Part shown: piece by piece, positions 8,290 to 17,532 of the stretch | How positions within the stretch are numbered: the stretch's first letter is position 1 | How the letters are laid out: every line of letters begins with the position of its first letter | Origin: Streptomyces sp. TBY4 | GTDB lineage: Bacteria; Actinomycetota; Actinomycetes; Streptomycetales; Streptomycetaceae | Assembly: GCF_024213195.1 (NCBI RefSeq) | Contig: NZ_JANAVF010000005.1 | Span: forward strand, 124,001-188,000 | DNA: 64,000 nt | Direction: 5' to 3' | Notes under the pieces: generated by a model | What the model saw: the letters and a program-made list of their open reading frames with translations, nothing else | What the model was told of the DNA's origin: nothing | Database searches by the model: none | Program-made: the position numbers and the translations under genes

Positions 8290-9912
8290 CTAGCCGCGCA
8301 GTATGCGCGTCCGGTGGAACCGGTGGCGGGCCAGGCTCATGACACCGGCGGCACCGGGCGCGAGCCGCAGCGCCAGGGATCCCCCGGTGGTGCGGTACGG
8401 CTGCGCCAACAGCACACCGTACCGGCTGCTGGGCAGCACCCGCCGGTGGAGCAGGCGCCGCAGGGGGCGCGGGGAGGTGAGCACGGAGCTCCCGTCGGCG
8501 CACTCCACGTGCATTTTCACGTCCCACGCCTGCAGGCCCCGCCGGCCCTCGCCCCGGCCGAGGCTCGCCAGCGTGGTGAGCCGGAAGGGCAGCTCCGCCG
8601 TCCACCCGGCGCCGTCCGCGGCGGGGACCAGCTCCACCGGTTCGGCGACCAGCGGCTCCCCCAGGTCGCCCCGGGGCTGGAAGCGCAGCTGGACCGTGCG
8701 CGGGCCGGCCGCGGCCAGGCGTCCGTACAGGTCGTGCACCCGGACCCGGAGCCCGTAGCAGCCGTTGGGTTCGGCGTCGATGGTGACGGGCAGTTCCGCC
8801 GTCGGCAGCTTGTCCAGACCGTCCAGCTCCACCGGCAGCGTGTCGCTCCAGACCGGCGCCCCCGAGGCGCCGGTCGCGTACGGGGGCAGCAGGCGGGGCG
8901 GGTCCGCGGCGAAGCGGGTCAGCCGCAGCAGGTCGGCGGGCTCGGGCGGCACCTCGGTGGCGCGCAGCACGCGGACGATCCAGCGGGCGTGCGCCCCCGC
9001 GGCCTCGATGTCGGCGTCGGAGAACCCGGCGACGTAGTCACGGGTCAGCGTCCACCAGGCGGTCCGGTAGTCGGGGTCCTGGCCGAGCTCGCGCAGGTAC
9101 ATGCGCAGGTCGTACTCCAGGAACTTGACCTGGCAGGCCCGGCCCAGCTCGGCCGAGGAGGCGTTCATGAGCCGGGAGGCCACCCGGTGGGCCCCCACGC
9201 GCGCACTCCAGTTGCCGACGTCCTTGCGGTCCAGGGAGATGGAGACCTGGGCGGCGTTGCGGCGCACGTGCCACACGTAGACGAGGTCGCCGATCACCGC
9301 GATGCGGGGGCGGGCCGCCAGCACGCGGGCGGTGAACACGAAGTCCTCGTAGATGAACCGGCCGTCCGGGAAGCGGATCCCGTACATGTCCAGGAAGGCC
9401 CGCTCGTACAGCTTGTTGACGCAGAGCGTGTCGCGGACCAGCTCCGGCCGGTCCGACGGGCGTTCGATGACCTCGCCCGGCGTGTACAGGCCGGGCACCC
9501 AGGGCACGTCCCGGCTCTCGGGCAGCTCGCGGCGGACGCAGGAGCCGACGGTGACCGGCGACCGGTGCTCCCCGGCCGCGCGCACCAGGGCGTCGACCGC
9601 ACCGCCGGGCAGGACGTCGTCGCTGTCCAGGAACATGACGTACGGGGCGGTCGCGGCCGCGATGCCGTCGTTGCGGGGCGTGCCGCAGCCGCCGCTGTTC
9701 TCCGTGCGGTGCACGACCTTCACTCGGGGATGGCGGGCCGCCAGCTCGTCCAGCACCTCGGCGGTGCCGTCGGAGGACGCATCGTTGACCGCGATGACCT
9801 CGGCGACGACCGGACCCTGGGCCAGGGCCGAGGAAACGGCCTGGCCGACGAGCTCGGCATCGTTGTAGGCGATCACGACGATGGCCACTGTGGGGGAATG
9901 GATGCTCGTCAC
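8290..9912 (-). CDS. Family-2 glycosyltransferase with long C-terminal extension
   Basis: A 540-aa GT2 enzyme. Residues 1 to about 230 form the GT-A domain (VAIVVIAYNDAELVGQAVSS, VNDASSDGT, then ENSGGCGTPRNDGIAAAT and DSDDVLPGG). The remaining ~300 residues have a helical stretch followed by a beta-rich region of unknown role. Both parts recall the N-terminal and middle portions of the TagF-like fusion protein at 3053-5932, including the shared ENSGGCG.PRN segment, suggesting duplication. The GTG at 9912 follows AGGA at 8 bases. Probably acts with galE and the divergent operon in wall glycopolymer synthesis; no membrane segments are evident. The donor is unknown. Confidence 0.85.
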   Translation of the reverse strand: MTSIHSPTVAIVVIAYNDAELVGQAVSSALAQGPVVAEVIAVNDASSDGTAEVLDELAARHPRVKVVHRTENSGGCGTPRNDGIAAATAPYVMFLDSDDVLPGGAVDALVRAAGEHRSPVTVGSCVRRELPESRDVPWVPGLYTPGEVIERPSDRPELVRDTLCVNKLYERAFLDMYGIRFPDGRFIYEDFVFTARVLAARPRIAVIGDLVYVWHVRRNAAQVSISLDRKDVGNWSARVGAHRVASRLMNASSAELGRACQVKFLEYDLRMYLRELGQDPDYRTAWWTLTRDYVAGFSDADIEAAGAHARWIVRVLRATEVPPEPADLLRLTRFAADPPRLLPPYATGASGAPVWSDTLPVELDGLDKLPTAELPVTIDAEPNGCYGLRVRVHDLYGRLAAAGPRTVQLRFQPRGDLGEPLVAEPVELVPAADGAGWTAELPFRLTTLASLGRGEGRRGLQAWDVKMHVECADGSSVLTSPRPLRRLLHRRVLPSSRYGVLLAQPYRTTGGSLALRLAPGAAGVMSLARHRFHRTRILRG

Positions 9913-9946
9913 TCGTGGATCCTAGGCCACCGGGGTAAACGTGACC

Positions 9947-9976
9947 TTATTACGGGTCACTCGAACGGGTGGTAAA
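9947..9976 (-). promoter_or_regulatory. Candidate promoter for the GT2 gene
   Basis: On the minus strand, TTTACC (9971-9976) and TAATAA (9947-9952) are separated by 18 bases and lie 35 bases ahead of the GTG at 9912. The stretch is unusually AT-rich for the region, and CGTTTACC is repeated on both sides of the -10 box, which could be an operator. Confidence 0.4.
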
Positions 9977-10040
9977 CGGAACCTTGTGACGTGCCTGTGA
10001 CGCGCGTCCGTGACTGGCTCCGCACCGAGCGACCGGAACC

Positions 10041-10082
10041 GACCGAGGGCGACGGCCGGTGTCCCGGCCGTCGCCCTCGGTC
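10041..10082 (-). terminator. Intrinsic terminator downstream of obg
   Basis: Perfect 19-bp inverted repeat (10041-10059 and 10064-10082) with a 4-base loop, about 40 bases past the obg stop. There is no T-tract, as is common in Streptomyces. It closes the rplU-rpmA-obg unit. Confidence 0.8.
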
Positions 10083-10122
10083 ATGCCTGCTGCACGCTCA
10101 CGTGCGCACGTTCACGGTCCGG

Positions 10123-11565
10123 TCAGAAGGGACGGAACTCGTCGTACTCCCGCTGCGCGGTGTCCCGCTCGGCTTCCTTCTCCTTGCGGCGCGTGGTCGC
10201 CGGACGCGGGGCCTCCAGGCGGTGGTCCTCGCCGCGGCGGCCCAGCATCTCGGCGCCGGCCATCATGGTCGGCTCCCAGTCGAAGACGACCGCGTTGTCG
10301 TCGGAACCGATGGCGACGCCGTCACCCGCCTTGGCACCGGCCTTGCGCAGCGCGTCCTCGACGCCGAGGCGGTTGAGGCGGTCGGCGAGGTAGCCGACGG
10401 CCTCGTCGATGTTGAAGTCGGTCTGGCGGACCCAGCGCTCCGGCTTCTCGCCGCGCACGCGGTACACGTCCTCCGCCTCGTCGTAGGCGATGGTGAAACC
10501 GGAGTCGTCCACGGCCTTCGGACGGATGACGACGCGGGTCGCCTCCTGCTTCGGCTTGCGGGCGCGGAACTTCGCGATGACCTCGGCGAGGAAGAAGGAC
10601 AGCTCCTTGAGACCCGTGCGGGAGACCGCGGAGACCTCGAAGACCTTGTAGCCGCGGGCCTCCAGGTCCGGGCGGACCATGTCGGCGAGGTCCTTGCCGT
10701 CGGGGATGTCGACCTTGTTGAGGACGACGAGGCGCGGGCGGTTCTCCAGGCCTCCCCCGTAGAGCTTCAGCTCCTCCTCGATGGCGTCGAGGTCGGCGAG
10801 CGGGTCGCGGTCGGACTCCAGGGTGGCGGTGTCCAGGACGTGCACGAGGATCGAGCAGCGCTCGACGTGGCGCAGGAACTCCAGGCCGAGGCCCTTGCCC
10901 TGGCTGGCGCCGGGGATGAGGCCCGGGACGTCGGCGATCGTGTAGACCGTCGAGCCGGCGGTAACCACGCCGAGGTTCGGGACCAGGGTGGTGAAGGGGT
11001 AGTCGGCGATCTTCGGCTTGGCGGCGGAGAGCACCGAGATCAGCGAGGACTTGCCGGCGCTCGGGAAGCCGACCAGCGCCACGTCGGCGACGGTCTTGAG
11101 CTCCAGGATGACGTCGCCGCCGGTGCCGGGTACGCCGAGGAGCGCGAAGCCGGGCGCCTTGCGGCGGGCGGAGGAGAGCGCCGCGTTGCCGAGGCCGCCG
11201 CGGCCGCCCTCGGCGGCCACGTAGGTGGTGCCCTGGCCGACGAGGTCGGCGAGGACGTTGCCCTCCTTGTCGAGGACGACGGTGCCGTCCGGCACGGGCA
11301 GGACCATGTCCTGGCCGTCCTTGCCGGAGCGGTTGCCGCCCTCGCCGGGCTTGCCGTTGGTGGCCTTGCGGTGGGGGCTGTGGTGGTAGTCCAGCAGGGT
11401 GGTGACCGCCTGCTCCACCACCAGGATGACGTCGCCGCCACGGCCGCCGTTGCCGCCGTCGGGGCCGCCCAGCGGCTTGAACTTCTCCCGGTGAACGGAG
11501 GCGCAGCCGTGGCCCCCGTTACCCGCGGCGACGTGCAGCTCGACGCGGTCCACGAAGGTGGTCAT
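10123..11565 (-). CDS. obg: Obg/CgtA GTPase
   Basis: Essential GTP-binding protein linked to 50S ribosome assembly and, in Streptomyces, to development. The 480-aa product has the glycine-rich Obg fold (residues 1 to about 158, with [18 protein letters not shown]), then the GTPase domain: G1 GFPSAGKSS near residue 165, G3 [11 protein letters not shown]4 NKVD. The C-terminal OCT domain follows ([26 protein letters not shown], read in parts). The polar tail of about 50 residues is an actinobacterial extension. The ATG follows GGAGGAACAACC, a strong ribosome-binding site. It is third in the rplU-rpmA-obg cluster, downstream of a partial terminator hairpin. Confidence 0.96.
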   Translation of the reverse strand: MTTFVDRVELHVAAGNGGHGCASVHREKFKPLGGPDGGNGGRGGDVILVVEQAVTTLLDYHHSPHRKATNGKPGEGGNRSGKDGQDMVLPVPDGTVVLDKEGNVLADLVGQGTTYVAAEGGRGGLGNAALSSARRKAPGFALLGVPGTGGDVILELKTVADVALVGFPSAGKSSLISVLSAAKPKIADYPFTTLVPNLGVVTAGSTVYTIADVPGLIPGASQGKGLGLEFLRHVERCSILVHVLDTATLESDRDPLADLDAIEEELKLYGGGLENRPRLVVLNKVDIPDGKDLADMVRPDLEARGYKVFEVSAVSRTGLKELSFFLAEVIAKFRARKPKQEATRVVIRPKAVDDSGFTIAYDEAEDVYRVRGEKPERWVRQTDFNIDEAVGYLADRLNRLGVEDALRKAGAKAGDGVAIGSDDNAVVFDWEPTMMAGAEMLGRRGEDHRLEAPRPATTRRKEKEAERDTAQREYDEFRPF

Positions 11566-11653
11566 GGTTGTTCCTCCAGATACAGCGGGATTACCCGGAA
11601 AGCCCGGGTGGGTAGGCCTTGCTACCCATTAAACGTGTCTATGTGACAACGCG

Positions 11654-11710
11654 CCGAGGGCGGACCTCTCTTCCCGGCTGACGCCGGGAAGAGCTGAGAT
11701 CCGCCCTCGG
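11654..11710 (-). terminator. Two-tier hairpin between rpmA and obg
   Basis: Outer 11-bp arms (11654-11664 and 11700-11710) enclose a perfect inner 11-bp stem (11668-11678 and 11683-11693, loop TGAC). It lies 35 bases after the rpmA stop and may attenuate read-through so that L27 is made in excess of Obg. Confidence 0.7.
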
Positions 11711-11745
11711 GGTGTTACGAACGCTTCAGATCAGCAGGAGCTGAA

Positions 11746-12000
11746 TCAGGCGGCCGGAACGATGTTGACGACCTTGCGGCCACGGTGCGTGCCGAACTCG
11801 ACCGAACCGGCCTGCAGCGCGAACAGCGTGTCGTCGCCGCCACGGCCCACACCCGAACCCGGGTGGAAGTGGGTGCCGCGCTGGCGGACGAGGATCTCAC
11901 CAGCGGAAACGACCTGACCGCCGAAGCGCTTCACGCCGAGCCGCTGAGCATTGGAATCGCGCCCGTTCCGGGTGGACGATGCGCCCTTCTTGTGTGCCAT
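11746..12000 (-). CDS. rpmA: 50S ribosomal protein L27
   Basis: An 84-aa ribosomal protein near the peptidyl-transferase centre. It begins [19 protein letters not shown] and contains the family signature [18 protein letters not shown]. It starts directly with the mature form and lacks the cleavable N-terminal extension found in Firmicutes L27. It lies 13 bases after rplU and is cotranscribed with it. Confidence 0.98.
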   Translation of the reverse strand: MAHKKGASSTRNGRDSNAQRLGVKRFGGQVVSAGEILVRQRGTHFHPGSGVGRGGDDTLFALQAGSVEFGTHRGRKVVNIVPAA

Positions 12001-12013
12001 GTCTCAGTCCCTC

Positions 12014-12334
12014 TTACTTCGCAGCCGCGGGGATACCGGTGACCTTGATCGCCGTGTACTGCTGGCGGTGACCCTGGCGACGGCGGTAGCCGGTCTTGTT
12101 CTTGTACCGAAGGATGTCGATCTTGGCACCCTTGTGGTGGTCCACGATCTCGGCCTGGACCTTGATGCCGGCCAGGACCCACGGGTCGCTGGTCACGGCG
12201 TCGCCGTCGACCACGAGCAGGGTCGAGAGCTCGACCGTGTCGCCGACCTTGCCGGTGGAAATCTTGTCAACTTCAACGATGTCGCCGACAGCAACCTTGT
12301 GCTGGCGACCACCGCTGCGCACGATGGCGTACAC
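12014..12334 (-). CDS. rplU: 50S ribosomal protein L21
   Basis: A 106-aa ribosomal protein that binds 23S rRNA. It starts [18 protein letters not shown] (GTG at 12334) and ends in the basic signature [20 protein letters not shown]. The frame is open further upstream to 12586, but that added part is C/G-rich leader sequence with no homology, and the length from 12334 is standard. A GAGAGA stretch precedes the GTG. The promoter at 12489-12517 gives a leader of about 145 bases, long enough for autogenous control by ribosomal protein. Confidence 0.97.
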   Translation of the reverse strand: MYAIVRSGGRQHKVAVGDIVEVDKISTGKVGDTVELSTLLVVDGDAVTSDPWVLAGIKVQAEIVDHHKGAKIDILRYKNKTGYRRRQGHRQQYTAIKVTGIPAAAK

Positions 12335-12488
12335 GCGGATCTCTCTCTCGCTCGAGTTCGGAAACCCCTGAAGCCAGCCGGCCCCGCGGGAACCCGCAGA
12401 CCGGCCTCCCCCGCTCCAGCCGCGAGGCGGCGGTACGGGAGGTGAGGTGCTCAGTGGATTGGCGTGCACATAGACACGCCAGCGACCT

Positions 12489-12517
12489 AGGTTACGGGCC
12501 CCGGTCTGGAGGGTCAA
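12489..12517 (-). promoter_or_regulatory. Housekeeping-type promoter of rplU-rpmA-obg
   Basis: On the minus strand, TTGACC (12512-12517) and TAACCT (12489-12494) are separated by exactly 17 bases. This matches the vegetative Streptomyces consensus and is the best promoter match found by eye in the window. It lies just beyond the terminator of the toxin island. Confidence 0.7.
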
Positions 12518-12548
12518 ACCGGGCCGTCGCGCCTTGACTACGCGGAGA

Positions 12549-12573
12549 CCCCGCCGGGCAGCACCCAGCGGGG
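12549..12573 (-). terminator. Hairpin ending the toxin-immunity locus
   Basis: CCCCGC (12549-12554) pairs with GCGGGG (12568-12573), extended after one mismatch by GGG/CCC (12556-12558 with 12564-12566), loop CAGCA. It sits 53 bases past the stop of the DUF4265 gene and just upstream of the rplU promoter, marking the left border of the island. Confidence 0.55.
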
Positions 12574-12626
12574 CCCCGCTCACCATGCCGCGAGCGCCGC
12601 ACTTCAGTCGCTATGGCAACTGGCCA

Positions 12627-13103
12627 CTACTTCCACCACGAAAGCGGCTCACCCTGCGCATCGAACACATTCCCATAATCCCATTCGATCCCAGCTTCAG
12701 GGAGCCGGGCGAGAACTGACTCGATTGCCGGAAATCCGATGTCGAGTGGGAATGTGAGAACTACGAGCGAGGACAGCTCTCCATCAACCCTTCCGCCAAC
12801 CTCCACCGTATTCCTCTTGAGAGTCGCAATGATCTCTTCGGCAATCCCTCGATGGAAGACCTGGACGGCGATATTTCCGCCCCTCTCGATGACGTTCGCG
12901 CTTTTCGAGGCTTCGTCATAGTCAATCACATCCCCGGCCGCAACACCCCGAACAAAACCAGGGGACAGCCTGACAAGATAGCGACCATCGCTCATCCGTG
13001 TGACGGCAACGATTTCGTCGGCGAAAGCCCCGCCTTTCGCCTCTACTCTCAGCGGCAGTCCCATGAAATCGCTACGGTCAATCGAATCTTTGGTATCCGG
13101 CAC
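12627..13103 (-). CDS. DUF4265 protein, probable immunity protein to the RHS toxin tip
   Basis: A 158-aa soluble acidic protein. Segments LPLRVEAKGGAFADEIVAVT, DGRYLVRLSPGFVRGVAAGD and the end WDYGNVFDAQGEPLSWW fit the DUF4265 family. I chose the GTG at 13103, preceded by GAGAGG at 8 bases; an ATG at 13187 lies deeper inside the RHS gene. Its first 26 bases overlap the RHS toxin end, so the pair is translationally coupled. This position directly after a polymorphic toxin tip is where an immunity gene is expected; the immunity role is inference from context. By eye the G+C is about 52-55%, far below the neighbouring core genes, pointing to recent acquisition. Confidence 0.7.
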   Translation of the reverse strand: MPDTKDSIDRSDFMGLPLRVEAKGGAFADEIVAVTRMSDGRYLVRLSPGFVRGVAAGDVIDYDEASKSANVIERGGNIAVQVFHRGIAEEIIATLKRNTVEVGGRVDGELSSLVVLTFPLDIGFPAIESVLARLPEAGIEWDYGNVFDAQGEPLSWWK

Positions 13104-13467
13104 CGCATCCACCTCTCTCGACACACGACTTACCAGGAGAGGGAGCTCCCCGATTCTGCGCACTGCTGTTGCATGCAGCTCCCTCAATGCAGAGATTCTC
13201 TCTCTCCAAGTTCCCCCCCTTACTCTTGGGAACGTTGACGTGGCCGATTTGCACGTTGTCGCGGTTCGTGGTTTTCATTCCACAGCGCCAGCACTGCAGA
13301 ACACCGTCCCCGGCTTCCTGGGCTTTAGCGATCATCTCGTCCCGAATTGAGGTGGGTACACCCTTTCGAGCGGTCGGTCCGCCAGCACTCGCCGCCATCT
13401 GCCCCGGTGAAGCCACTTCCCCATCTCGCAACACGAAAAGCGGGAGCTGGCACGCCTCTACGTCCGT
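13081..13467 (-). other. Toxin tip: HNH-like nuclease domain of the RHS protein
   Basis: The last 129 codons of the RHS frame. The core motif runs CWRCGMKTT, then IGHVNVPKSKGG, then NLERENLCIEG and AACNSSAQNRG. The CxxC, the GH, and the N..C.N pattern resemble zinc-binding HNH/GH-E nucleases of polymorphic toxins. Base composition falls from the G+C-rich repeats toward a lower value here and in the downstream immunity gene, as expected for a swapped tip cassette. Nuclease activity is inferred from the motif. Confidence 0.65.
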
Positions 13468-13899
13468 GTTGTGAACAAGAACAGGCGTGGCGCCTGCGAG
13501 CACATAGTACGCGTGGATGTCTTCAATGGTGAGGTCGTGCGTCTGGCGAAGCTCGTTGAAGAATCGCGTGCCCAACAGCTCGACCGTGGAGCCGGTCGGG
13601 GTGCGCAGACGCATCCCGGGCTTGAGATCACCGGCTTCGACGAATCGCTGTTCCACCTCCACCCAGAAGGGATGGGTGACAGTCGAAACGAGTGATGCCT
13701 CACCGGACTCGGTGGCTATCGTCAGGTCGACAAAGTTCTTGTCGTCCTGAGTGACGATGGTGCCGGCCACTTCCCGCGTCACGGTCTCGCCGGTTGACGG
13801 GTCCGTAGTGGTGATCCGATCGCCGACCTTGACGTCCTCGATCTTCCGAGTCGACCCGTCGTCCAGCAGTACTTCAGTACCGGGCAGGAAGCTGTGGCA
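13468..13899 (-). other. Hint (intein-like) pretoxin domain of the RHS protein
   Basis: Starts with the Cys of CHSFLPGTEVLLDDGS, continues IEDVKVGDRI and VSTVTHPFWVE (TxxH block), and ends with HAYYVLAGATPVLVHN. Start Cys, TxxH and terminal HN are the self-splicing residues of Hint domains, so autocleavage that frees the tip toxin is expected from the family. Confidence 0.8.
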
Positions 13900-16800
13900 G
13901 CCTCCGCCCGAGAAGCGGGCCTTGGCCGCTGCCAGGGCGCTCTTGGCCTTGCCGACCTTTTCCGAGGAGTTCCACCAGGCCTTGGCGCCGTCGATCAGGT
14001 CGCCCGCGAGGCCTGCGAGGCGCTTGACGAGTTGTGCTGCCTTTTCCCACTTCCACGGAGCGCCGTACTTGGCCAGGACCTTGCCGGCCAGGCCTCCCGC
14101 GAAGCTGCCTGCGATGTTCAGTGCGGTTTCGCCGCATGCGCCCAGGTCGCCGCTGGAGAAGCAGTCCAGGGCCGCCGTCACACCAAGTTCGTCCATGAGG
14201 ATCTTGGTGATCTGCTTGACGGCGTTCTTGACCTTGTTCTTGGCGCCGTTCAGTTCCTTGTTGGCGTTGTTGTAGTCGTCGGTGGCGTTGTTGTAGTCCT
14301 CCTCGTCCTGGCTGGCCGGAGGGGTGTAGGTCGGGCCGCCGCCGCAGCTCGACGGGTTCTTCGAGCAGAACGCCCGCTCGTCCGGGTCGTACAGACCCGT
14401 CGGGTCGCTCGCCGAGACCGGACGGTTGTGGGCGTAGGCGTAGGCGTTCAGCTGCTGCGCGTCGTTCGTGTCGACGACCGGGTCCGGGGTGATGAACTTC
14501 CCCAGGAACGGGTCGTACTCACGGGCTCCGATGGTCGTGAGGCCCGTGGACGCGTCGATCGTGCCGCCGACGAAGCCCTTCTCGCCCTTCCAGGTGCCCT
14601 GCGGCGTGCCGCGGCTGTTGCCGTACGGGTCCATGCGGCGCTGGGTGACGGCACCCGTCGTCGCGTCGACCGAGAGTTCGGCCGTGCCGTGGTGGTCCGA
14701 AGCCAGGAAGGACAGCTTCTTGTCCGGGGTGCGGATCGCGACGCTCTGGCCCGCGAAGGCGTAGTAGCGCGTCGCCTTCGCCGTGGAGGTGCCCGCGTCG
14801 AGGCGGAGCTCCATGCCCGGGAGGTACACCGTGGTGCCGGTGGCGTCCTTGCGCTGGATGCGCCCACCGTCGGCGCCGTAGAGGAACGTCGTCTCCGACG
14901 CCTCGTTCTTGGCCGGGGTGGTGACGTCGTCCGGCTGGCTGTTCTTCACCGGGTTGCCCGAGGAGTCGTACTCCAGGGTCTGGGTGTTGCCCCCGATGGT
15001 GCGGGTGGTCGTGTTGCCCGCCGCGTCGTAGCCGTACGTGTACTGGCGGTCACCGGTCGGGGTGTTCTCCACGACCTTCTGGACCTGGTGGGTCCCCGCC
15101 TTGTAGGTGAAGGTGCGCTTGACGTCCTTCGTGGCGTTCAGGCCGGTGTCGTGCGCCGTCTCGGTGAGGCGGTTTCCGACCTTGTCGAAGGTGTACGAGT
15201 TCCAGTACGGCGCCGGGCCGCCCAGCGCGGAAGCGCCGGGAGCGGTGTTGCACGCCGCCGGGCCCGAGCCCGAGACCGGGACCTGGCTGCCGACCGTGCC
15301 GGACGCGGCGGCCGCGGCCTTGGTGGTCGTCGGGGTCCAGGACTCCGTCATGCGGTTCTGGTAGTCGTACCCGAAGCACTGCAGGTCCGGTGTGCCGGCG
15401 CCCGCGGTGTCCGCGATGGACTTGACGTTGCCGATCTGGTCGTAGGAGTAGTTCGACTCCTTGGCCGGACCGGTGGTGGAGCCGTACACGTCCAGCTTCG
15501 ACTGCATCAGGCGGTCGGTGCCGGTCTCGTACTGGAAGGTCTGCCAGACCTTCTTGCCGCCGTTGTTCAGCTCCAGCTGCTGGAGCAGGGTGCGGCCGGA
15601 CCAGATCGCATTCGTGACGTACGACGTGGTGCCCGTCATGCTCTTCAGGCGCTGGACGTCGTCGTAGCCGTACGCGAGCACTTCGGCGTCGAGGCCGCCC
15701 GCTGCCGGGAGCCCGTCGCTCTGCTTGGTGCCGTCACGGTTGTAGGCGCTGGTGAAGACGTACGTGCCGGTCAGGCCCGTCCCCGAGGAGGCGGGGACCG
15801 TGTAGGCCGTCTTCAGCGGCTGGTAGAACTCGTCCATCGTCTGGACGACCGAACCGAAGTACTCCGTCGCGTTGATGTAGCGCAGCGAGGCGTAGCCCTT
15901 GCCGAGCCAGCCGGCCTTGTCGTAGCGCTGCTCGGTGAGCTTGGTTCCGGTAGTGGCCGGTCCGTCCCACGTCGTCAGCGTGCGGCCCAGCTTGTCGTAG
16001 ACAGTCGAGATCGTCTTGCCGCGGGCGTCCGTGGTGGAGACGGGGCGGTCGACCTCGTCGTACGTCGACGTGCGCTTGCCCGAGTCCGGGTCCACGGCCT
16101 CGATGGAACGGCCGAGCTGGTCGTACTTGTAGGACCACGTGTTGTTGGCGGGGTCCGTGACCTGCTTGAGCTTGCCCGACGGCGTGTACGCGTACGCCGT
16201 CGTGTCGTAGCCCGACGTCGGGCCGTTCGGCACCGGGGAGGCGCCCTTGTAGTGGCGCACCTCGGTCGTCTGGCCCTGGGCGTTGACCAGGGTCGTCGTC
16301 GGCGTTCCGCCGACCGGCGGGTCGATGTGGGTGCGGTCGCCGCCGTGGACGTACGTCGTACGCCACTGCTCGCCGCCCGACACCGAGAAGATCTCCGCCG
16401 TGGTGCGGCCCAGACCGTCGTACTCGTACGACTGCTGGGCGCCGACGTCGCCGTTGCGCACGATCAGCAGTTCGTCCGAGGCCGCCCCTGCCGCGTTGTA
16501 CGTCGCGTGGGACTTCGCCACCTTGCCCGTCGGCGTGTAGAAGGTGTCGGCCACCATGCGGGTGCCGCTCGGACCTTCGGTCTGCTTCTGGCGGGGGCGG
16601 AGGAGGCTGTCGTACAGCTGGTACTCGGCGCCGTACGTGCCGTCGATCTCGATCTTCTCGGTCTTGACCGAGACCGGCTTGTCGAGGCGGAAGTTGTAGC
16701 CGTACTTGATGCTCGGCGTCTGGGCGGCGCTCTTCGAGCGGTCCGGGAGCCAGACCGAGGTCAGACGGCCGAGGGGGTCCAGTGCGAGATCGCTGCGCTT

Positions 16801-17532
16801 GCCGTTCGGGTCGGTCTGGCCGATGGACTGGCCCCAGGCGGGGTCGTAGTCCGTCGTGGTGACGTGACCGAGGGCGTTGGTCGTCTTCACCTGGGAGATG
16901 AGGCCGTTGGCGTCGGTGTACGCCGTCTTGGACTCGGCGCCCGAGGCGTCGATCTGGCTGGTCGGCCGGCCGAAGGTGTCGTAGGCCGTCGTACCGGTGA
17001 CCTGGTAGGCGGCGGTGGTCCCGTTGTGGGAGGTCATCCGCTCGGTCTTCGTCGCCTTGCCCACGGTGGGCGCGGCTCCGAGCGCGAGGCCGTCGTACGA
17101 GGTGCGCTGGTCGGAAAGGACCTGCGTCTTGTAGTCGGGAGTCGCGGCGCAGTTGACGGAGACGGTCTCGACCCGCGAGGCCGCGCCGAGGATGTTGGCC
17201 GCCGCGTTGTCCGCGTAGGTGGTACGGGTGCAGGTGTCGTCGGCCGGGGTCGACAGGTCGCCCAGGTCCTCCGACTTCAGTACGCGGCCGGTGCCGTTCG
17301 TCACGTCGTGCGTGGTGTTCGACTCGGTCTCGCGCCGGCCGTCACCGCCCTCGGTCACCGAGTAGCCGCGCGTCTTGACGGTCTTGGTGAAGGAGGCGTG
17401 GCTCGTGCCCCAGGTGTTGGTGTCCGTCGCGGTGTAGTGCCGCATCGGGGTCTTGATGACCTTGGAGATCAGCTTGTCGCCGTCGTAGGTCGCGGTTTCC
17501 AGCTCGTGGCCGGTGAACTCCTTGTGGTCGGT

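Larger units (their letters stand above)
13078..17445 (-). pseudogene. RHS/YD-repeat protein, C-terminal part with Hint and HNH-like nuclease tip
   Basis: This 1455-codon stretch continues, after an in-frame TAG at 17533-17535 and 29 open codons, the frame of the gene starting at 20046; intact, the protein would be 2322 aa. It holds many YD repeats (for example YDQLGRSIEAVDPDSGKRTS), then the RHS core YDPFLGKFITPDPVVDT with SDPTGLYDPDE, a helical linker, a Hint domain and a nuclease-like tip. In the family the repeats form a shell that encloses and delivers the tip toxin to competitors. The ATG at 17445 has no convincing ribosome-binding site, so independent translation would give a protein without a signal peptide. 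Whether it is a true pseudogene, a base-call error or a read-through case cannot be decided here. Confidence 0.75.

Noticed and set aside
12335..12586. Upstream extension of rplU by 84 codons
   Set aside because: The extension overlaps the promoter region and lacks ribosomal-protein similarity; L21 has standard length from 12334.
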